Shown: piece by piece, positions 55,368 through 64,000 of the stretch
How positions within the stretch are numbered: position 1 is the first letter of the stretch
How the letters are laid out: each line of letters starts with the position of its first letter
DNA from: Lepidonotus clava
Taxonomy: Eukaryota; Annelida; Polychaeta; Phyllodocida; Polynoidae
DNA: 64,000 nt
Direction of reading: 5' to 3'
Assembly (NCBI GenBank): GCA_936440205.1
Contig: OW387136.1
Span: 19,006,788 to 19,070,787 of the forward strand
Program-made: the position numbers and the translations under genes
The notes under the pieces: model-generated
What the model saw: the letters and a program-made list of their open reading frames with translations, nothing else
The model's database searches: none
What the model was told of the DNA's origin: nothing

Positions 55368-57984
55368 AAATTGGTTAACTGGTTTTACCGTTTATTTTTT
55401 AACTTTTCTAAATACTTGTTCCTATGACATGCATCCAAAGCTTGTGCTCACAAAATGCGTTCCTAAGAATAGAAGATACATCGCTTAACTTTGTGAAGAG
55501 CTATTTTTTATCCGTCCATATAAAAGTAACCTATTGTATCCTTCTATAAAATACTTATCGAAGTGCGATGTGGCAATTTGGGACCAAAACATTTAGTTTT
55601 AACGAAAGGCCTAAAGGAGTATCCTTAGAATAGAGTCACGACTGTCCTCGAGAGTACATGATTGTTCAGGCCTTGAGGGGGGAATTCCCTATTCACGCTG
55701 CACAGTGATGTGCGAAAAAACACAACAACTTGTTGTGAAACCTTTTTACCTGGATGCAGTTTTACTAGTGTGACGCCGTACCACGTACTATCAAAAATCA
55801 AAATAACAATCGGTTGCTTTTGATTTGTTGTAATAATGTCCCGTCAATGTCCATTGTACATAACTACTGTTTCAGGATTTCATATGATTATGATGAACCT
55901 ATCATAAAACAACATTTTTATGTGCAATTGTCTCTACATTAGGTGTACAATAGGAAACACGTTTTCTGATGACCATTTGAAATACCCTGACAAAATTCCA
56001 AGAGTTTTTACTTCCTTGTTTATCCCATGCGTATCAATACCGAAGTATGTTGTCACTTCCTAACTGAGTGTGCACACTGCGATCCATGTGACCAATTCTC
56101 CCTACCGGGTATGGCTGATTTACAATGTTTTAGCCACTTGCAGGTTAATTTGGACTAATTTGTCGACAAAGACAAAAACTATAGAAAATAGGCCTAAATA
56201 TGTAATTTATGAATTTCCAAATCAATATCAAAAATATAAGACATAACAATACAAAATGAATATATTAAAAAACAGTCAACGCAAGTCTTTCGTCATCTTA
56301 AACCAATCATAATGCTATAACCATTTCTTTAAATCTATACACCCTGGTGTACAATCCTAATCAACCAATTTTGAGCATGTCAAGAAGACAAATTTTAACA
56401 AGTAATTTGTGGTTTAAAAATGTAATTTTACCTCTTTAACAGTGCTTAGTAGTGTAGCAATTCCTCTGTAAACCTAGGCCTATATAAACTGATAAAGCCA
56501 CGTCAAACAGATCACTCTCTCCCAAAACTAGTACTATGTGCGGCAGCGGGACTGCGCCGGTTCATGGGAAAGGTGTATACTTAAGTCTTTTGACTTGTCA
56601 ACAGATTTCCAAGCATGCATCTTGATCTAGGCTAGTCCGGATGTAGAATATATGCGACATGAGAATCCGTTGTGGTGACAATTACAAAGGGGGTTATGTG
56701 AGGTGAATCCAGTAAATAATCAAAAATCAAAATTGTGCCGTTAATTTCTTTTAGGGGAGGCGAACCAACGATGTAACGTTGGCGCGATTCTGAAGCTACT
56801 TCGGAAATCGGGTTGAAAAAAACCTCTTATTTATTAGAGGATATCAAACCTCTGCTGTCATACTAAATGGGAGCTGTTATCACAAAAATATACATCAAAT
56901 ATAATATTATGCGTTTTACAATCTTTAACCGTGTGAAACTTTTATCTGCCTCTCATGTTACACATATCACGGTCAACACACATGTTGATTCTAACTTTCT
57001 TCACTTAGAAATAAAACAAAACTTGATCACCATTTATAGGTTTGTCTGTATTTATGACAATATCCTAGTGCGTTTCACTATTCTTTACCAATTTCCTTGA
57101 AAGTTGGGATAACTGCAGTTCCTTTTTACTACAAACTCTCTTAGTATAATCATAACCTTTTATTGTTTGTGCTATTACCTTTTGTTTATGTTTTGCCATA
57201 AGATATTTCATATAACCAGTAGATATAATTGTCTTCATATTAATCTTTCTATGCTTTTGTCTATAAAATAGAACAAACTATGACTGACAATTTATGGGGA
57301 AAAAAGCGAAAAAAGGAAACTGTTCCTGTCGAAAATGTAAACATAGTAATATGCGCAATATCTTACGTAATGCTAATGTGATAAGCGAAGACCATAATAG
57401 AAATAATCGGTGCGGTTGCGTTCATGTAATGCAACCGGGTCTATGTGATTTCCGGAACTTGGCGATTCCATGTATATCTTACCCACTTTCTTTCTCCCCC
57501 TCTTATCCTATTTCTTTTTTGGGTGAGGAGAGAAAGTAGAATGATCTTCGATAACCACTCTAGCCACAAAAAGCGTTTATGCGTCAAAGCTTAGGTAACA
57601 GTATAGTGACAGTTGAGTGAGTACAAGTTTTTGGTATAATCACTCAGCGGGGTGATGGTATAATGCTTAATGTTTACACGTTTAATCACAAATATCCAAA
57701 TAAATGGGGACGGGGTAACTCTGTTACCTGGGATATATAACTGTTCAATAAAATAAAGTTGACATCAACGTTCCTGACTTTACCAAATCTATCTTAATGT
57801 AAATTTTTCGCCTTTTTTATTCTCTGTGGTAATGGAATAGTCTTGAAGTTTACACATGGTTCCTTATTTATTATGATGTAAGGTCCCTTTGGCCGCCCAC
57901 TCTGTCCCCGGCACTAGACTCTAAATGTATCCAAGTCCACTAGTCAATCAATCTATATGAAATAACTGAAATCAATCAAACAAC
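55367..57984. other. Non-coding stretch
   Basis: About 2.6 kb. A plus-strand frame at 57294-57539 encodes a small basic, cysteine-containing peptide (MGKKAKKGNCSCRKCKHSN) of unknown meaning. A roughly 50-bp block near 56590 (CTTGATCTAGGCTAG) resembles one near 16640 in a receptor intron. No clear gene. Confidence 0.3.
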
Positions 57985-58509
57985 TCCTAATTGCAAGACT
58001 TAAAGACATATATATTCAGTTCTTTGACACATATTATTATCACAATTAGAAAAACTATGACAAATGCAAGATACTAAATAGCATGTACCATTCGAACCCA
58101 TATGAAAAAAAGAGTACCTGTCCAAATTACAGTCAGCCAACATTAGGAATATGTTTACAAGAATGCGAATCGATACAAACTGTACCTCTGACAGCCAGTA
58201 CAGGAGCTTTAGAAACAACAAATTAAAGTAGAAGACTCATTATGTAAAGAGTGTAACAACATACAAACTGTATCGCATGAACTATTCCATTGTAAAAACA
58301 TTGACCTGAGTTCAAACAGGATTATATTTGAGAACAAGCTCTGCAGATATGTTCATTCTTATAATAAGCTCTCTGAAGAAGAAAAACTTATAATTGTCTT
58401 AGACATACACTTGACATGTAAAACAGAAGAGGAAGACAACGTTATTGAGTCTATTTGTACATTTGTTAAAAACACATCAGATTGCACAACACCTACCTCA
58501 GCGGCATGA
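57985..58509 (+). mobile_element. LINE remnant: reverse-transcriptase C-terminus
   Basis: The plus strand encodes, in pieces, LIARLKDIYIQFFDTYYYHN, YLSKLQSANIRNMFTRMRID and then VEDSLCKECNNIQTVSHELF followed by HCKNIDLSSNR, with a stop at 58507-58509. The order (aromatic thumb segment, Arg-rich helix, Cys-x2-Cys...His...Cys) is the typical C-terminus of LINE open reading frame 2 proteins. An in-frame stop after YYYHN and two frameshifts (before YLSK and before VEDS) show it is dead. The rest of the element upstream is missing or unrecognisable. Confidence 0.75.
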
Positions 58510-58604
58510 ATGTAATGCTTACATTAGTTGAAAAAACTTACTTACTATGCATAAGGTAACTAGGTCGTGGAAGGACTATTCCTACTACCAGTTTAGGGAC
58601 TCAC

Positions 58605-58690
58605 CCCGAGGGAGAACGGTACAGCGTCCGGCACGATGACAGCAGACATGATTGGTCCATTGAGTCATGTTCTCCCAGCCAGCGGGCCAT
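58605..58690 (-). other. Candidate first exon
   Basis: On the minus strand an ATG at 58690 begins MARWLGEHDSMDQSCLLSSC, ending at a strong donor (GG|GTGAGT, phase 2). The phase agrees with the acceptor of the candidate exon at 49042-49149, giving a short open frame across both. It could be a leader exon of the TRPC gene or of a separate gene. The product is not recognised. Confidence 0.3.
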
Positions 58691-59754
58691 GTGATCTAAG
58701 CAACTGGTTTTGTCTTGTGTTATCAACGGTGTATACGACACAGGAGTAGGGCGGATCTTCACAGGAGGATGTGTACCAGATTCTCTACATCCTACTCTAG
58801 GTTCTACATGTTTTGATTTGTACAGAAGGAGCTTTACAGTAAACTTGGTAAGTTTCACTTTATATATTAATTGTATAAGTTGGTCTTTTTTGGATGACAT
58901 GGGGTTAGTGAATACGAGTGGGGAACGGGGGCGGACAACATTGAGGAAGGTAGAACGGGGTACCTTTAATCTTAGTACATCCCTTATCTAAAGGTGAAAG
59001 GTCTCAGGCATTCAGCACAGGGTTACTCACATTTATTTCACCCTTTAAGATAGCGCGTTCAAACATGGAGCAGCATGTCCTACAGACAATCCGAACATAT
59101 CGTTTAAGCGAATAAAAGTAGGAAAGGCTTTAAACTGGGTTATACGGACTACTAATTCCATGTGACGGGTCTCTGATGAAAAATAAACATCATCCACCGA
59201 TACGAAGTTAGGTGTGCTAAGTTCCCTCGTTATTATCAATGTCATATTTTCAAAAATCTCATACCCCTACCCCCATCCCCCTTGAACTTGTACAAGAACT
59301 GACGCATATGTTCAAAAACAAAATTCTCCCCCCTCTGGTGTGTACATAGAGTCTACTTAATGGAAGGCCCCCTATTGATGAAGGGGGGAATGGTCATGAC
59401 CCATGCCAAGGATCATCAGAATTTGACTCCTGACTGTGTGATCACAGCCATGCTATCGAAAAACATCTATATAGTATTATCTGGACCTATACATAAAGAT
59501 AAGTAAAATAGCATGCATTATGACGCCCGGTCTTATACGTTACGGAACAGACATACATATATACACTGTAAAACAGGTAAACTTAGATCACTGGAGTTGA
59601 GATGTTTACAAGCTTCCTGTTTTTTGGTGTCTTACGGAAAAGATAATAAGTATTTCATGACCACGAGAATCAGACGTTACATAAACAAGAAGACAAGTCA
59701 GGAGTTGTACGGCACGATTCTTGTCATTTGATTGACAGGATATTTTGTTTGTAG
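58691..59754. other. Non-coding stretch
   Basis: It includes a plus-strand 72-codon open stretch (59513-59731) of unknown meaning. Nothing else recognised. Confidence 0.3.
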
Positions 59755-59853
59755 GCTGTAAAAGGAAGGCTCAGCAGACCAGTGGGCAGTGGGAACTCAC
59801 AACCCTTTATCATCTCTGCAAGACTGGACCTGTGGCAACCTTCCTTTTACAGC
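59755..59853. repeat. Perfect 15-bp inverted repeat
   Basis: GCTGTAAAAGGAAGG at 59755-59769 and its exact inverse at 59839-59853 enclose 69 bases. It could be a tiny MITE or a hairpin. Confidence 0.8.
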
Positions 59854-62368
59854 ACAAGGTCATAAATATAGCAGAGCATGAAATGCCCCCTTGGTGTCTG
59901 TTTATTAAGACTTATTAAAATATTCTTTCAATCAAATTGCAAGTATTATCAAATTCCAGTCAAGCCCCCATGTTATAGAGTCTTACTTGAGATGTACGAA
60001 TATAATTAACGTCGTATGGATATTTTTTACTGTGGACAGGGTACGTTGGCCTTGGAAATATTTTTGGGTTGTAGCACATGGCATAAACCTTTTAATACGT
60101 TTTCACGATAGAACCTATGAAGATTCTATTATAAATACAGTACAATACAATTATTCTACTCACAACCCCTTTTCAGTGCAAATAATTACAAAGTTCCAAT
60201 GTGTTTGTATTGGTTACCAAGAGATGCAAATAATTATTTATAACCAAGGGCTCGAAGCTGTTGCCACGTTTGATCTATGGCAACCACAGCTTGTTTTCAT
60301 GTGACAATAAAATGCTGCAGACCAACGGTTTGATGATGCCATGAGAGGGCAGGTGGCAGCAGCAATTTCTTTCTGACGTGAGAGTTCCTGTGTGATAATC
60401 ATATAATACCACCCACTGAATAATGTTTTCCTTTGATTGTATAACTGGGTCTTGCTTCTTTTGATTATGACTAGGTATTTCAATTCAAACTGGTAAATAT
60501 AAACTCATAAAGTATGGCTTGGGCCTTAGAGAGTTGTTATTTATATTCATGTCAAACACAATAAAGCCTTTATGTTTTTTCTTACTCTACTGTTTACCAT
60601 CTTTCTTTTATTCTTTGTCTTTCTGCTCTCAGTTGTTTGTCCGATTGCTAGTTGACTCAGGGTTTTACATGGAGGATGTTCCATACAATAATTCAATATC
60701 TGATAAGTTAGGTTTACTTAAGAATTTAATATCAATATAGACCTACATTTTTGTTCAAATATTGGACATTCTAGGATGTAGTAGGCAATAACAAATATCT
60801 CACAAAACAGCAATCTGAATTCGGCTAGGTAGCAAAGCAGCAGGGGTTGGGTGCCATAGTAGTCAGGTACCAGAGCAAGCAGGGTCAGGGCCTTGATCTC
60901 AGCCCTCTACTTCTGTATTTACCCTAGTGTTGCCTGCTCTAGGTCCCAGCAGTAAATCTATACCTGTATGCTAGAGTTCTGCTTTTTCAATGCTAGATCA
61001 GCCCAGTTAGAGCCAGAGTTGTCATAACAGGCCTCCCAGGCATGGCATAATCTGCCCCCAGCTTTCACACCTCTGATATAGTTCTAACAAAGAAGATTTC
61101 AAACCTGGGGCTGATGCTGCATTGACAAGCATTAACCAGCAGATTCAAACAACAGATTATATTATTTCTTAATGCCATTCATACTATTAAAAACCTTCTA
61201 TAAGAATTTCACATAATGTCAAAGTATTTCACATCATAAAGTTTTTTGTTACCTTCATACAATTATTTCTCATTTGCATTTCAGATACCTTGCATATGAA
61301 AAGATAATTCATTTTTTGTACTTTGAATTCATCAAATTCCAACATTATACTTGAAATTGTGATTGGCTTGTCTGTAGACAGTTTGTACAAGAAACTAATT
61401 ATTCTCTGCTTGATTATGAATTGGGGTTATGACTAAGCAAGTCCACTAACAAGTGCTTTATGATTTGCAGCCCCAAGCTTTAGAATACACTTATAGAAGT
61501 CACTTTAAACCCTCTCCACTTCCCTTGAGTCAGAAAGTCACCAGATTTCACGCATGCAAACTTATATAATAACTATGTTTTTACAAATAGGGGGCATTAG
61601 AGGACTTGATCCTTTATACCTGACAGATTGTGATCATGACTTTTTGAGTTTCCCAAGTATTACCATGATTTCCTTTGTGAATTCTTTAGCTTTTTGTAAT
61701 CAGGTAATTGAGGAGGTTCAAAGGTTGGGCCAGTCCCATCAGTTGAAGTAATAATAATCATATTTGAAGCACTGGTATGGAATTTAATCAGCTTTTAAAT
61801 GATATATTGGTTACCTTTGTATTTTGAATTCTCGTCTAATTGTTCTCTCAGATAAAATGTGGATAAATCATGGAAAATTTGTTTTCCGGGCAGCTACGGC
61901 CAGATTTGATAATAATATGTTTGGGTAGATATGGTCAGATTAAGGTCTATGGGATTAAGACGTTTGCAACTTGCACGATTTTGCCAAGAGAGAAAAAAGA
62001 ACTCATTTAACCTAGTATATTTGTTTTTGTACAGCAACTAAGAGCATATCAGCAATAGCGTGGTAGATGGACTTGAGTATTTAAAATTGTTTCAACTGAA
62101 ATTAAATCTACTCCCCTGGCCTTCTCATTTTTTCTATTTCCTGCATTACAGATGTAAGCTCCCCTAGGAATATGGATTGATTAAGGGGAAGGTTGGCGTG
62201 TAGCAGATTCTAATTTTTTCAGTTACTATTGTCACTGTCACGTTTTCCCTACATCTTTACCATCCGTACATCTAGCTGGTTTAGCAGATTTGCTACAATT
62301 ATGTGTACTGTAGAATGCACTTGTGAAATAAGTTTTTCTTATTTATCTTACTAGTGCTCAATATAATT
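59854..62368. other. Non-coding stretch
   Basis: About 2.5 kb, AT-rich. Near 61880-61950 there is a faint trace of the piggyBac-type MITE terminus. No gene recognised. Confidence 0.3.
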
Positions 62369-62978
62369 GTGTCTCCCCACACAGAAAGGATGCTCCGAGG
62401 GGGATATATCTTAAGCTCTACAGGTGATATTAAGGGAGATATGGGTAAATTTGTGAAAAATAGGGATAAAAATGTCTTAAACCAACTTTTTGTGTAGAAT
62501 TCAGTTATCCTACTCTAAACATTCCATTTTGTTTGAAAAACGTTCTATTTGGAATGTTAATAGAATGTTTTTCCCCCAAATATTACCAAACATCAAGTGT
62601 TTGGTTACCATGGAAACAACAAAATGTTGCCAATTTTGTCAAAAATTGTAACCCATTTGGAAAAACATGACTTGATTGTATTAACAGTCCAAACTAAAAG
62701 AGATTATCTTTGTAGAACAAAAGATATAAGCTTAATAGCATTTTTGACTTTTTGTTAATTTATCGAGAAAATTCTATTTCATTACTAAATATTAAGGTAA
62801 ATATTCAATATTTGGGCTTTTTACCATTTTCAGGAATACTGACTGTCTTGTGTTCAACAGCCCATAAATTCCTTGAAAATTATCTAATTTTGATGTCCTT
62901 GGTATCATTTGAAAGCTTAAAACATCCTCTTTAATGCCTAATTCCCGCCTGGAGCATCCTTTCTGTGTGGGGAGACAC
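62369..62978. mobile_element. MITE with perfect 28-bp inverted ends
   Basis: The first 28 bases (62369-62396, starting GTGTCTCCCCACACAG) are an exact inverse of the last 28 (62951-62978). 610 bp, with no transposase frame. ATT lies directly outside both ends and may be a 3-bp target duplication. Perfect ends suggest a recent insertion. The superfamily is not certain. Confidence 0.85.
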
Positions 62979-64000
62979 ATTATTGAAGACAGGTTTAAAA
63001 ATAGTACCTTTGGTTCTATTCTGATAGAGATACAAGAACTTATATCCTATAATATATATATTTCATAAAAGGAACTAGACTCCTTTCATGGCCGAGGGAA
63101 CTAGTCTGTGTTGTCGTCTACTTAGTCTTTGTCAACACATTTTATCATCTATGAGTGGTGTTTATTTTGAGACTGGCCCATTGGGTCAGGTCTACCCGGC
63201 GTGACATGGGAACGGCACATCCACTGTCTGAACACAAACCGCGGTTACACCTAACGATTCTGTCTTTTTCTCTTATTTTTCTCAATCATAAACAACTAAT
63301 TTTTCCATCCGGTGGTTCCATAATCTACCGGTATGTGATATCTAAAGTTATTCATAGCAACAAAAACTGTTAAGATTTACGTTTTTACGATTATGCATAC
63401 TGAAAACTTTCATCCCAGCAGTAATACATTTTAGCTTAGAGCACAAATATGTTCTGGTTTTAGTTGATCTGTGTTTCAATTTCATTTGGAACAGAACCTT
63501 AGTTGTATTGTATAATATGAACCCGGTATCTTATCGTCAGACTGTAACTTCCTGGAAATATACTGTATACTTCCTTATGCTGGTTGCATGAGGATTAAGG
63601 CAAAACTCTAGTGCGTGTCATTCCTCAGTCAAACAGTTTTAGTGAAGTGGACCTTAAGGCATAGGACTATGTCGTGTACTAGAGGGCAGGTTCAATACAG
63701 GAAAGTTGCAGATGGTGAGTAATTGTTACATAAATGGCCCATGCGTAGATATCACAGACCTTGCAGCGTATCTTTGTTCATATAAGCATAGAGTGAGAGG
63801 GGCGAGTCCTTTAGTGATTTAAGCCTGTATTCCACATGCCGATTCTGCTGCCGATTTTAAAGTGGATAATATGGTTAGACATGGACATGTCATATATCAT
63901 TAGAAATTGATTACAATTTTCTTTCAAATGGTATATATCATGACTGTTAAGTTTAATGTCTTATTCCCAGAGAAAATCAGACAAATACAAAATCGGTAGC
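62979..64000. other. Window end, nothing recognised
   Basis: About 1 kb of AT-rich sequence with no exon, RNA gene or repeat boundary that I can support. Confidence 0.35.

Noticed and set aside
57294-57539. Plus-strand frame with CSCRKCKH near the LINE remnant
   Set aside because: The cysteine spacing does not match a known zinc knuckle and there is no link in frame to the reverse-transcriptase remnant.

Overview
This window looks like nuclear DNA of a marine invertebrate animal. The evidence is small exons with canonical splice sites spread through AT-rich introns, many short inverted-repeat DNA transposons, a LINE remnant and several minisatellites. The species cannot be read from the sequence. 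The two genes (a TRPC cation channel and a gp130/Domeless-type cytokine receptor) fit a deuterostome or a lophotrochozoan. No RNA gene, CRISPR array or viral element was recognised.

Layout. From 1 to about 8,600 there is no convincing gene: a GC-rich island of unknown nature at 369-972, several DNA-transposon remnants and a microsatellite. Gene 1 lies on the minus strand (8,890-18,953). Its twelve exons join with matching phases into a 1,053-residue class I cytokine receptor. It has a signal peptide, a shortened cytokine-receptor homology region whose WSXWS box has decayed, three gp130-like fibronectin III domains, one membrane segment, a Box 1 JAK-docking motif and a long tail made of about three copies of one tyrosine-bearing unit. 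From 18,954 to 24,704 is an intergenic stretch with several DNA transposons, one inserted in another.

Gene 2, also minus strand (24,705-39,983), has eleven coding exons that join in phase into an 895-residue TRPC channel. It shows ankyrin repeats, a zinc-type His/Cys cluster, pre-S1 to S6, an LFW pore helix, an EWKFAR TRP box and a CIRB-like motif. Its introns carry tandem arrays that abut splice junctions. One of them is a roughly 25-copy minisatellite in which every unit repeats the end of the pore exon together with its 5' splice site.

From 40,000 to 64,000 is mostly non-coding. It holds a piggyBac-type MITE, hAT MITEs, foldback elements, a LINE reverse-transcriptase C-terminal remnant and a young element with perfect 28-bp inverted ends. 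Three minus-strand exon candidates (58.6, 49.1 and 48.9 kb) may be 5' leader exons of the TRPC gene.

The two genes are transcribed in the same direction about 5.75 kb apart. Both products are plasma-membrane signalling proteins, but nothing in the sequence shows that they work together. All gene models were built by eye from reading frames, splice sites and phase agreement.
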